A DNA stretch of 64,000 bases from Basidiobolus meristosporus CBS 931.73 (lineage: Eukaryota > Basidiobolomycota > Basidiobolomycetes > Basidiobolales > Basidiobolaceae). The stretch spans positions 1-64,000 of the forward strand of contig MCFE01000418.1 of NCBI GenBank assembly GCA_002104905.1, given 5' to 3'. This document shows positions 1 to 10,357 of this stretch, one piece after another; within the stretch, counting starts at the first letter, position 1, and the number at the start of each line of letters is the position of its first letter. Made by a program: the position numbers and the translations under genes. A model generated the notes under the pieces. That model searched no databases, was not told the origin of the DNA, and saw only the letters and a list, made by a program, of their open reading frames with translations.

Positions 1-1150
1 GCTCACTCACCTCCTCATATTCACATACTTGCTGCAATTGAAACACTTCTTTCACTGTAACTTCATGGCATTTTTATACAGTGCTTGCAAAGTTGCCATA
101 TACCTTACAATGCTGGAAACGTATGCATCTTGCAAACATATGTTTGGTTGTTGCAACTATTGTCACAATGCCTTGTGAATATCCGCAAAGAGCTTGTTGG
201 TATTTGGCCAATATACTCTTTCTCCCTGCTAGAGTTTAGTCCCCATTATAGGTGCACTCCGGCTTTTGTTAGTGTGAATACCATATTGAAGGATTTAGAA
301 ACTTGCTTGCAGCCAGCAGAAACCTGGCATGCTTTGATAAAGTTGTCATATTAAAAATTAGTTGCATGTAGCACATAACATAGCCTTGCATTACTTAACT
401 GATTACTCATGCATTGAGGCTGCTCAGCTTCTTTGTTCCAATGACATAGGTGTCTCCATGTGCATATCTGGCCTCAGTCTTTTCCAACTCATCCTGGGTG
501 TCCCCCATATGCCAATTCATTGCATCCATGATGGACCTGAAGGTACCATTCCTGATGAGATTGGGATATGGTAGCACCTGCAACTTGATGTGTCTTCCTA
601 TCTCTCCCTACATTTGCTTTATAGGAGACTTCCAAGAAGTGAAGCAAAGCCCAGTTTTTTTCCCACACCAAGCAAGATGGAGTAGAGTAAAGCTATAGGA
701 GCAGCAGAGATCCAGGCATTCAGATTTATGCTTGTGGTATAGCCACTCAAGTCCTGTTGCAAACTCATTGTACAGAAGCTGTTGATGTGTCAAGTGGGCA
801 TTGGTGATCAGCTTCTGGATAACTATTCCTTTAATGTCCACATATGACTCCCAATGCTTCCAATGTACTCTTCCTAGAAATGGCTTCAGAAGGCCACTTG
901 AATAAATACATATCTGGTTCATCAAGTACTAGAATTGGTATTGCTGAATATGTGTATAAATACCAATTGGAGCCTGTGAGAAGTACTTTGGGCAGTGGAT
1001 ATTCAGTAATCTTTTGCCAATTCTTAAATACTTCTGTAGTATCTCAAATGGCTCATTTAGCCTGAAATGCCCCAGGTAAAACTTGGTAATTAATATAGAG
1101 ATATTGTAGAAAGGAAAATTGCTCAGGATTGTACTTTCTGGCTTCATCAA
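1..1150 (-). mobile_element. Tnp2-like DNA transposon remnant, copy A
   Basis: Broken coding pieces on the minus strand match the C-terminal half of the transposase-like element at 25.6-26.7 kb. At about 608-925 minus the peptide contains the LKPFLGRVHWKHWE stretch, and at 489-671 minus the tryptophan-rich segment before the conserved FWEFPMEQMCGE region. The order of blocks is the same as in the 25-27 kb copy, read in reverse. Many stops and frameshifts make it a pseudogene. It runs off the left edge and ends near 1150, where a Harbinger-type fragment begins. Confidence 0.6.
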
Positions 1151-1151
1151 T

Positions 1152-1634
1152 ATTCATCATGCCTGAGAAATTTCTCTCAGTGGAAATTTACTTGTATGAA
1201 TATTTTGTGTATTAATATCTTAACAACTTTACCTATTCTGTGGTTTTCTCCTTTATATGACTTTCCTCTGTATTTACCTGCCAATATGCTGAATATCTGA
1301 ATGTGGATCCTTTGCTTCCTGCTAAGCATGCCATTCCTTGGCTTCTCTTAAGCTGTGAAACATCCTAATCTCTGACAATCCACTCCTATATAAGCTATGT
1401 CTGCCATACATCTCTCCCCTCTACTGAATTCCAGGCAATACTCTATGCTGAGTACCCTGTCATGCCTATTTCCAGTATATGGCCCACTGAGCCAGATGAC
1501 ATTACTCTTAATGTCAGAGAGTGCTTGAAACTTCACACAGTGTGCTTTGATTTTATCAAGTAAGAAGTGCCTCTACCCACAGTAGGTCTGTTAATCCTGA
1601 CAAGGAAGGTATCCCCAATACTCCTGATACAGAT
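1152..1634 (-). pseudogene. Harbinger/IS5-type transposase fragment
   Basis: Minus-strand translation of 1348-1536 (FQALSDIKSNVIWLSGPY, then GNRHDR and MADIAYIG) matches the DDE transposase at 19672-20556, including the second catalytic Asp context (GRHDK there). The nucleotide match to 19.67-20.22 kb continues on both sides. It is cut at 1634, where a gypsy-type LTR begins with TGTTGT. The N-terminal half is missing. Confidence 0.7.
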
Positions 1635-2291
1635 TGTTGTATTATAATTAGTTTGAGGCTTGTTCTAGAACGTAGAGGCTAATGAACAGTATACAACAAT
1701 TTCCCTGTGTGCTATAACTGAAGTAGTTTATTGGGAATTGATAGACTAATAGAAAATGTAACCTTCACTGATATCCTTCATCTTAGGCTCAGAATGTACT
1801 TTAGGCAATGTTTCTCACTTGTACAGAGGTGTTCTGACCTTCTGTTAAATATTGGGCTTATTTGCTTTTAAAGTAACTTCTCCTTATTTGGTAGTCACCA
1901 TCCTTTCTGAGAAAATATTTCCTACTTTAAAAATTTGGAGCTCTCCTTTAACCTAAAAAGGTGCGTTGTAGAAGTCTCTCAAGGGGTCTTTAGAGTAAAG
2001 GGACTTCTTAGAAGGGACCTTGCAAAAAGAAAAGTGGTAGTTCTCTTGTAGAACATAGATTGGATTCTAGTTAGCTTTGCACTGTCTTCACTGATGTAGC
2101 TCCATTCAAAATCAGAATACTCATTAGTGCAAGTGATGCAGGGGAAGACTTATAGCTTTTATACTTGCAATTGTAGTGTGGATAATCTGGCTCTCCTTTA
2201 TTTTTCAGCTGGGGAAGTCATTTATATGAAAACTCTGAAGGCTCAAAGTTTTTGGGCAATTGTGCCAGCAATACACTTGATACAAAGCAAA

Positions 2292-2660
2292 TGTTGCAAT
2301 TTAAGAAGTGATTTGGATATAAGGAACTTATCAAGAAATAGTGATAATAGTTGAACTGTTGTTTATTCATAAAGAAGCTCAGTATTTATACCTTTGTAGA
2401 AGTAATACAGCTGCAACACTAAGTAGGGAGGGTTTCTCAATATTCAGGAGCATTCTGTAACAGTTTCAGGGTTAGTACATAATGTTTGGTAATAGTGCTA
2501 ATTTGATCCTGACTATAGAGGAATAATCATAAGATCATATATCTGGAGAAAGTGGCGAAGTAAAGGCAGTAAATGAGTCCTACAGTGACTAAGACTAGCC
2601 TAGAATTGTTAAGTAAACTTTTAGCTGCTGAATGATACCAAATAGTCCAATATTTCAACA
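2292..2660 (-). repeat. 3' LTR of copia A
   Basis: The 369-bp sequence TGTTGCAATT...TTTCAACA is present again at 6609-6977 with three visible differences. It lies next to the polypurine tract, so it is the 3' LTR in element orientation. Confidence 0.95.
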
Positions 2661-5600
2661 CTCCCCCTCAACTAAATAATTTCTTAATCCCAATTTCTCT
2701 CTAAGGATCTCAAACTGTGGCCTAGCTAGTGGTTTTGTCAATATGTCTGCCACCATTTTGTCAGTTGGGCAGTAAACCAGCTCTACTAAGTTATTTTCTA
2801 CAGCTTCCCTCACAAAGTGATGCTGTATATCAATGTGCTTAGTTCTGGCATGATTAGTAGGATTTCTAGCTAATGAAATACAACTTTGATTATCCTTGTA
2901 AATACATGTTGGTTCACCTGAATTAAAACCTAAGTCTTTGAATAATTTTCGTAGCCATATAGCCTCCTTAGTTGCTTGACATGCAGCCATATATTCGGCT
3001 TCAGTTGTAGATAGTGCCACAGTTGGTTGTTTCTTGCAATTCCAAGTAATAGCTGCACCAGCATAAAGAAATACATAGCCTGTGGTAGAGCGTCTGTCAA
3101 TCAGATCTCTACCCCAATCTGAATCACTATAACCATCAAATTTTCGCCTATTAGCTGCTCCAGAGTATTCCAGTACCATATTTATGGTACCTTGTAGATA
3201 TCTGAAAATCCGCTTAACTGCTGCAATTTGATCTGATCCATAATTCTGCATGAATTGACTGACTATTCCAACTGCTACTGCAATATCTGGACGTGTAGAC
3301 ACCATCAAGTACATTAGGCTACCAACCATTGATTGATAGGGAAAGTTTTGGTCCATATTTGAGCCGTTTTCATCCATAACTGGCTGAGATTTGCTTAATT
3401 TCAGGTTATTGTCCATAGGGGTTGCTGCAGGTTTGCAATTTTCCATTTTGAAGCGTCTAAGAATGTCCCTGATGTACTTAGACTGATTCAGCACAATTTT
3501 CTGCGTAGGTATGTCAAATTTGACCTCAATTCCAAGAAAATAGCTCAATTTTCCAAGATCTTTCATCTCAAACTTGCTGAAGAGATCTGATTTCGTCTAT
3601 TTAAGTGCCTCTTGATCACTTGTAGCTATAATTAGGTCATCCACATAAAGAACTAGGATGATCACACCCTTTTTGAGCTGTTTCACATATATACTGTGAT
3701 CTGCAGTGCTACGAGAGAACCCAATTTCCTCTAGATATGTGTCAATCTTGTTATACCATGCTCTGGGTGCCTGCTTAAGCCCATACAACGATTTTCTAAG
3801 TTTGCACACCTTATGGGGGCTTTTTGGATCGGTAAAACCTTCTGGTTGCTCCATATATATAGTTTCTTGCAAATCCCCATTTAGAAAGGCTGTTTTGACG
3901 TCCATTTGGTGTAGATCTAGACTGTGTACAGCTGCCAGGGCTAGAACTGTCCTAATAGAGTTAAACTTGGCAACCAGAGCAAATGTTTCCTTAAAGTCTA
4001 GTCCCTGGATCTGGGAATAGCCTTTAGCTACCAATCTAGCCTTGTACTTATCAACGGCACCATTTGAGGTTATCTTGATCTTATAGACCCATCTACATCC
4101 TATTGGCTTTCTCCCATTTGGTAAATCTACCAGTTCCCACGTTTTTGCCTTGATCAGTGATTGGTACTCCTCCTGCATGGCTTGTTGCCACTTAGTAGCA
4201 TCTGGACCTTGCATTGCCTGTTCCAGATTCTGAGGTTTGGCACATAAGGCAAGATAAGCTTCTTCATGATCATTGGATGTCTGCCACCAGGATCCAGGGG
4301 CATTTCTTATTCTGGTAGATCTCCTAACTGGGATAATCTGTTCTGATCTGGAACTGGTAGAAGTATCTTCCATCTCTGGCTGGATTTGGTACGTATCTTC
4401 TTCATTTGTGTTGATTGCATCATCAGGCAGCTGGCCAATGATTTCTGTGGCTTTCTGATCTGAATTCTCCTCAAATACAACGTCCCTGCTCTTGATCAGC
4501 TTCTGAATTTTGCCATCATACACTCTATACCCTTTAGTACCTTCACAATACCCAAGAAAGATCCCTTTTCTACTCTTTGGTTCCAACTTTGAGCGTTTTT
4601 TGTCAGGGATGTGATAAAAAACATCACTGCCAAAGATCCTGAGGTGCTGGAGATCTGGTTTTTTGCCTGTATATGCTTCAAAGGGTGTAGAATCACGTAG
4701 TGCTGTTGTTGGGCATCTGTTCTTGATGTATACAGCGGTAGCAACAGATTCAGCCCAAAACTTGTAGTCCATTCCCTTATCATGTAGCATAGATCTTCCC
4801 ATCTCTACTATTGTTCTGTTTGCACGTTCTGCTACTCCATTTTGCTGTGGAGTATGGGGAACTGTGGTCTGTTGAAGTATACCAGTAGACAAGCAGTATT
4901 TTGCAAACTCCTTTGAGCAGTATTCTCCTCCATTGTCACTTTGTAGTACCTTCAATTTACACCCAGTTTGTGTTTCTGCCATGTTCTTGAAGTGCTTAAA
5001 CGTCTCTAAAGCTTCATCCTTTGTTTTGAGGAAGTACACCCATGTATATCTTGTCTTGTCATCAATAAACGTCATAAAGTATCTCTTGGCTCCAAAGGAC
5101 AGTGTTCTCATGGGGCCACATATGTCTGAGTGTACAATAGCCAATATTTCGGTGGTATTGATGCCTTCTGAGCTCTTGAAACGTTGCCTAGCTTGTTTGC
5201 CATATGAACATCCTTTACAAACATTCAATTTGATCGGAATTGAGTATTTTAGGCCCAAAACAAGCTGATTTTTCACCAATTGGCTCATTTTCTGTTCCCC
5301 TATGTGTCCTAGCCTCCTATGCCATGTCTCCCAGTTGGTTTCATCGGTTTCAGCAATGTTGACATACTCAGGTACAATGATCTTGCATTGTAACTTGTAT
5401 ATATTGTGATCTCTGATTCCCGAAGCTAATTTTTGTCCATTTTCACTCAATATTGAGCAGCTCAGCTTAGTAAAAACGAATTTCAGTCCCTGAGTAGTTG
5501 CTTTACTGACTGAGAGTAGGTTCTTAGCTATTCCAGGTACATAGAGTATGTCAGTCAGTTTTGCTGTTGTTGCCCCTGAGTTATCACTCATATTTAGTTG

Positions 5601-6572
5601 TATGGACCCACTGGCGGTAGCTTCCAATGCAGAGTTATCTCCCAGATAAACCTTTCTTACGGGAATAGTCTTTAAGTTGCTGAACCAATCCTTTATACCA
5701 CAAATATGCTGTGATGCTCCAGAGTCAATATACCATTCATTACTTCGGTTACTTGCACTCTCTTGTACAGTGACAAATAGCTGTTCATCAGTAGTTATAT
5801 GGTTTGCCTGCTCTAGTTTCTGTTTTTTGTCTGCTTGTTTCTTCTTGCATTCTCTTGCCCAGTGTCCTGGCTTCTTACAGTAGTTACAGCAGCCAGGTTT
5901 TCTTCGGTTTTGTTGCTTTCCCTTCTTTTCTGTATGCCTTTCTGAACTGAATAAAGCATTATCTTCAATTTTCTCTGCTTGGTCATTACGTCTGAGTTCT
6001 TCATGGAGAAGTCTTCCTTTGACATAGTCTAAAGTCAAGTTGTCTTCTCTGCTTTCAAAAGAAAGTATGAGTGGCTCATACTCGTCTGGTAGGCTGCAAA
6101 GCAGACAGAGTATCTTTTCTTCATCATCTACACCAGCATTAATACTGTAAAGTTCTTCTGCAAGTGTCTCCATTCTGGTAATGAGTTGTAGCATGTCATC
6201 ATCTGGCTTTTTTCTCATGTTGAAGAACTTTCGTTTCAAATAAAGCTTGCTTGATACTGACTTTGCTCTAAAGATCTTCTCCAAGGATTCCCATGCTGCT
6301 TTGGCAGTATTTGAGGCATGGATTTGTCCAATGAAGGAGTCTTGCACATTGATGCATATTGCATTGAAGGCCTTTCTCTCCTTCTCTTGAAACTTCTCCA
6401 CATCTTCTGCTGTTCCTTTGGGCTCAACTTCCTTTCCTGTTACTATATTCCAAAGCTTTCTTTCCTCAAGGTGGATCTGCATCTTGATTCTCCAAAGTCT
6501 GTAGTTCTTCCCATCAAACCTCTCCTTTACAGGGAAGATGTTGGTATTGCTTTGTTTGCTGGTAGAAGTCAT
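2655..6572 (-). pseudogene. Copia gag-pol polyprotein with one in-frame stop
   Basis: The polyprotein is one open frame broken only by a TAG at 3597-3599. Residues 1-991 are open, followed by about 313 more in the same frame. Seen in order are: gag (UBN2-like), a CCHC knuckle (CNYCKKPGHWAREC), the aspartic protease DSGASQHIC, the GAG-pre-integrase WHRRLGH, integrase (HSDICGP, SDNGGEY and the PQQNGVAERANRT glutamate), RT (QMDVKTAFLNGDL and YVDD), and RNase H (STTEAEYMA, TKHIDIQHH). The stop lies just after the YVDD palm motif and removes the RT thumb and RNase H. Otherwise the frame is uninterrupted, so the loss is recent. Readthrough at this position has no precedent I know of. Confidence 0.93.
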
Positions 6573-6595
6573 CTTTAGAATAGGTTAAGGCAATC

Positions 6596-6608
6596 GGGGC
6601 TCATAACC
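6596..6608 (-). promoter_or_regulatory. Primer-binding site, half-tRNA(iMet) type
   Basis: In element sense the bases after the 5' LTR are GGTTATGAGCCCC. The complement, GGGCTCATAACC, is the anticodon arm of fungal initiator tRNA-Met rather than its 3' CCA end. This is the arrangement known for Drosophila copia and yeast Ty5, which prime from a cleaved half-tRNA. The same 13 bases occur in the unrelated copia at 60726. Confidence 0.8.
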
Positions 6609-6977
6609 TGTTGCAATTTAAGAAGTGATTTGGATATAAGGAACTTATCAAGAAATAGTGATAATAGTTGAACTGTTGTTTATTCATAAAGAAGCTCAGT
6701 ATTTATACCTTTGTAGAAGTAATACAGCTGCAACACTAAGTAGGGAGGGTTTCTCAATATTCAGGAGCATTCTGTAACAGTTTCAGGGTTAGTACATAAT
6801 GTTTGGTAATAGTGCTAATTTGATCCTGACTATAGGGGAATAATCATAAGATCATATATCTGGAGAAAGTGGCAAAGTAAAGGCAGTAAATGAGTCCTAC
6901 AGTGACTAAGACTAGCCTAGAATTGTTAAGTAAATTTTTAGCTGCTGAATGATACCAAATAGTCCAATATTTCAACA
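6609..6977 (-). repeat. 5' LTR of copia A
   Basis: Identical in length to the LTR at 2292-2660. The primer-binding site sits directly inside it at 6596-6608. The gag start codon is at 6572, 36 bases inside the LTR. Confidence 0.95.
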
Positions 6978-7479
6978 GCAAATAACTTGCAATGACACAG
7001 ATTGTACAAAGGCACAGCACCTGTGAAAATATCATGTGAATTGACTGGCTGGCTCAATTTTACATGTAATCAAAGTCACCATAGTAATCCTAGCAATAGA
7101 GGCCTAGTATACATGGTAATTGGACTCTTTTGATCAAAACTCCTTTAGTACTGCTTCAAATGAGCTATAATTTGAAACATGTGTTGGCTACTGAGTGCAC
7201 TGCATGAGATGATATTCTTGGGTGGATTGCTAGTCAGGGTCTGGAGCCTTTGTCCTTCAAAGTAGAAGTTTCTTGATCTTTGATTTGTATGCTACAATAC
7301 TGTTGTTGAAGAAGATTGGCTCACAATCCATCAGTGAGCCTGCTTCTTCAGAGCTATCATTCTTAGGCAGTCATGTGAGTGAGACATTGCACCTACATGA
7401 ATGTAAAATCTGATGATGACCTGCCATAGCAAGCATTATAAATAAAGCCGTGACATCATAAATATAGGTATATGTAAAC

Positions 7480-7550
7480 CATTTCCCCTTTGATTTAACT
7501 CACTTAGATATATATGCTGCCAAAATTAAGCAAAGTTGTCTGGTTCCCAA
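7480..7550 (-). mobile_element. 3' end of gypsy-B internal region
   Basis: Read on the minus strand, this piece (GAACCAGACAACTTTGC through AAAGGGGAAATGG) matches 23955-24040, the stretch between the gypsy integrase and the LTR start at 24041. It therefore carries the polypurine tract of a minus-strand gypsy copy whose remaining body is not recognisable to the right. Confidence 0.45.
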
Positions 7551-8800
7551 CCAAACCCCACTGCTGACAGCAGCCAAAGGATGTTTGGACAACAGCTTGC
7601 TTTGACATCCAGTGCAACAAGCAGAGCCACAACCAAAAAAGGCCTTGTGCACAGTGTGCCCACTGAAGGGATTAATGTGGAATCCTCAGGCTCTCAGTCA
7701 AGTAGGCAGTTGGGAATCTCTTCAGAGCTGTTAGCTGAATTTATTGTTGAGGCAGATGAGAATGTAGCAAAAGCAGTACCTTCAGTTAATGAACAGCAAG
7801 TGGCCATCATAACATCACCACCACTTGTATTAGCAAGTTGTCTGCTCATACCAATGCACTAATGAAGCAATACAGTGAAGTGGCTGATTGGACAGATGCA
7901 ATGGCCCAGAGAAACAAGAAAATAGTCAAGAGAAAGGATGCATGGATAAAAGGTCTAGAGCAATTAATATCTCAGGTTGAAAAAGCAGTATCTTTACAGC
8001 ATAGAAGAAATCCTAGTAGCAAAATGTTGCAACCAAGAACTGAGCCCTTAACCAATATAACAGCAGAGGCACACCATAGAGTCTTTGAAGCACAACAACA
8101 GTGCCCAAAGATAAAGCCCACAGAAAAATCCATAGTATAGGAGGGAGAAATATAGTGCCTATACCAAAGCCTAAAAATCAAAAGACAGTTTGTGGAGATA
8201 ATGAGTGTAATGATGAAGATGTTGCAATATAAGAAGTGATTTGAATATAAGAAACAGATCAAGAATATAGTGATAACAGCTGAAGTGTTGTTCACTCATA
8301 AAGAAGCTCAGTACTTATACCTTTGTAGAAGTGATAGAGCTGTAACACTAAGTAAGGAGGGTTTCTCAGCACTCATGAGCATTCTGTAGCAGTTTGAGGA
8401 TTAGTGCTTAATATTAAGTAAAAGGTGTTAATTTGAGCTTGACTCTAGGGGAATGCTCATAGGATCATGGATCTGAAAAAACTGCCCCAGTTAGGGCTGT
8501 ATGTTAGTCCCACAGTGCTCAAGACCAGTTCAGAATTGTTAAGTAGACTTTTAGCTGCCAAATGGTACCAAATAGCTCAATATTTCAGCAGAAGAGTGAG
8601 CAAATATTCAAGAGGCTGTTAGAGGTCTGGCATACCAACACCTAAAGGCTGGCATTCCAGGGGACCATCAGAAACTCAAAGCCAAGCAGAATATGCTTGA
8701 GGTACTCCATGAGCATTATCCTGGGTTTAAGCAGGCAAATGGATTTTGGGGCAGCATTGGTTTGCTGAGAAAGTTCCTCAAGAATAGCAGAAACTATCAA
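7551..8800 (+). pseudogene. Frameshifted ORF of unknown function, interrupted by a solo LTR
   Basis: Plus-strand coding-like segments occur in three frames. One spans 7536-7862 (Ser/Thr-rich). One spans 7838-8140 (charged, coiled-coil-like, around DWTDAMAQRNKKIVKRKDAW). A third runs from about 8105 through the LTR site at 8220-8590 and on to about 8800 (HLKAGIPGDHQKLKAKQN, then GFWGSIGLLRKFLKN). If the LTR and one target duplication are ignored, the third frame continues across the junction with one TGA. I do not recognise the family. It is probably a transposon accessory protein, since everything around it is mobile. Confidence 0.4.
8220..8590 (-). repeat. Solo LTR of copia A family with TSD GAAGA
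   Basis: About 371 bp aligns end to end with the copia A LTR (TGTTGCAATA...TTTCAGCA) but with many differences. It is flanked by the perfect 5-bp repeat GAAGA (8215-8219, 8591-8595). There is no internal element sequence, so it is a product of LTR-LTR recombination. It is clearly older than the copia A copy at 2292-6977. Confidence 0.92.
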
Positions 8801-8855
8801 AGGTAGAAGAACAACAGTGCAATGGCCAAGTACAGGTAGCTTCCTGAAGAGCTCC

Positions 8856-10175
8856 TTAAAAGCAGGACCAAAAGCTCCAAACAAGCATCAAAGAGGCATC
8901 AGTTAGCCTGAAGAGTACCAATAAGGGAAAAGCAAGTAGACACAGATGCACCAGCATAACATCAGGAAGCACTTGTTCAAAGCAGCTGTGAAGGACCTGG
9001 CAGCGATAAAAGCAAGCTATAAGTCCAGACTGTGCTTGTGAGCTGGGGGATGGATTTTGACTGGGTTGTGCTAAAGTTGAATTAAGAATTGGTATAAGGA
9101 CCAAAGTGATAGATTTGGACACATATACAGTATTACATTGGCATCAACCTGGTCTTATATGAAGTATGTATGACCACAAATAATATTGGTGAATATTCCA
9201 CATGTTATGTATGATGCATCTTGGATTTCATTGACACAGATCAGTTCTCATTAGTTGCAGTTTGCCTGTTTGATTATATGCCTGTAAGTAAATCATCAAA
9301 AACTCACCAAGTCAGTGTTTAGGATGTTTTTTGTAACATAATGATGGGATACATGGCAATTTATGAAGATTTAATAAAAATGCATGAAAAAACAGATAAA
9401 TTAAGCTGATTGCACCAAATTGATTCATATCACCTCTACTTGATCATGCACCAATTTTGATATGACTCAATGTGATTGTTGAATTTTCCATATATTATGC
9501 ATGATGCATCTTGGATTGCATTGACACGGATCAGATCACATCAATTGCAGATTTCCTATTTGATTATAGACCTATGATTAAAGCATCCATATAAGTACCA
9601 AGGCATTGTTTGCGGATGATTTTTGCAACATAATGATGGGATACATGGCAATTGATGGAGATTTAACCATAATGTATTAAAAATCAGATAAATAACGCCA
9701 ATTGCACCAAATCAATTCAGACCGCCTCCATACAATCATCCACCAATTTTAATACGACTTACTCATCTGAATGGTCTTTTCTCATCAATCCCATCACTAC
9801 CACTGGATTTCCTTTTGACGCACTAGAGGAGATCTATTCCAAGTACTGTGGACCATCAACCCGAATATACTCAAGGAGATCCCTTGTCAAGCTTCTCTGC
9901 TATTACAAGAACTATTGTCCTACAAGGTTTCATCCCACCATCCATGGCAACAAAAGTTTGGAGGCTTTCATTCCCAGCTGACAGTAATGTAGAACCACCT
10001 TGCAGAGAGTATGAAGAGCTTAGAGCAAGCTTAGAATACTGAGTTCAGAAGCTTCAAGAGACTTCCATATCCTAGAGTCTTCAGCAATAGGTTCCATATC
10101 AAAAATATGTTGAATGCCTTCCCAGTCAGGATATACCAACCTTTTAGAGGGCAGAGGCACTTTTATTCAATGAAC
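8856..10175 (+). mobile_element. Harbinger/IS5-type transposon fragment, opposite orientation to the 19.5-22.9 kb copy
   Basis: Bases 9030-9122, read minus, match the start of the 377-aa ORF at 20916 (shared QPSQNPSPSSQAQSG-like peptide). Bases 9480-9780 match the intergenic segment 20560-20870. Bases 9780-10170, read plus, match the transposase N-terminal coding region (ITTTGFPFD, LEEIYSKYCGPST, CPTRFHPTIHGNKS). Here the codon that is TGA in the other copy is AGA. Homology stops near 10175. Terminal repeats were not found. Most of the transposase and of the second ORF is lost. Confidence 0.65.
9180..9775. repeat. Tandem duplication of a unit of about 295 bp
   Basis: The segment 9180-9475 is repeated directly at about 9476-9775. 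Landmarks are TGATGCATCTTGGATT (9209 and 9506) and CATAATGATGGGATACATGG (9336 and 9631). The corresponding region of the 19.5-22.9 kb transposon, between its two divergent ORFs, has only one unit. The first unit is more diverged than the second. Confidence 0.8.
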
Positions 10176-10357
10176 ACTGAAGATTTACTTAGCTGGAGTA
10201 GAAGTCTTTATTAGATTGCTGATGGAATCCCTGACTTGTCTCCCTGATGAAAAACTTGGCATCAAATGCTTAACATTGTTGTAGGAGCTTCTAGCCTGAG
10301 TTTATTGTTTATTGGCATAATATGTTTCAGGAGTCATATTCATCAGAAACTAGTTTC

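Larger units (their letters stand above)
2287..6982 (-). mobile_element. Near-intact Ty1/copia retrotransposon (copia A) with 5-bp TSD
   Basis: Two 369-bp LTRs (2292-2660 and 6609-6977) begin TGTTG and end CAACA. By eye they differ at three positions, all transitions. The element is flanked by the 5-bp direct repeat GCAAA (2287-2291, 6978-6982). A purine-rich tract (GAGGGGGAG in element sense) abuts the 3' LTR at 2661. A primer-binding site matching the anticodon arm of initiator tRNA-Met lies at 6596-6608. Gene order is gag, protease, integrase, RT, RNase H in a single frame, as in copia. It is the youngest LTR element fully contained in the window. Confidence 0.95.
1635..7479 (-). repeat. 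Gypsy-type LTR (family B, about 1.15 kb), split by a copia insertion
   Basis: The LTR is read on the minus strand as 7479 to 6983 plus 2291 to 1635. Its end (ATACAACA in element orientation) matches the LTR next to a gypsy-like gag remnant at 15360. Its start (TTTACATATACC) and the preceding purine tract (AAAGGGGAAAT) match 24021-24055. The copia element at 2292-6977 interrupts it. Because internal sequence lies to the right (7480-7550), this is the 3' LTR of a minus-strand element. Boundaries at the 7479 end are good to a few bases. Confidence 0.55.

Noticed and set aside
3597-3599. Programmed readthrough of the copia A stop codon
   Set aside because: The position inside RT, after YVDD, is not a known recoding site and no special context was seen. 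A point mutation is simpler.
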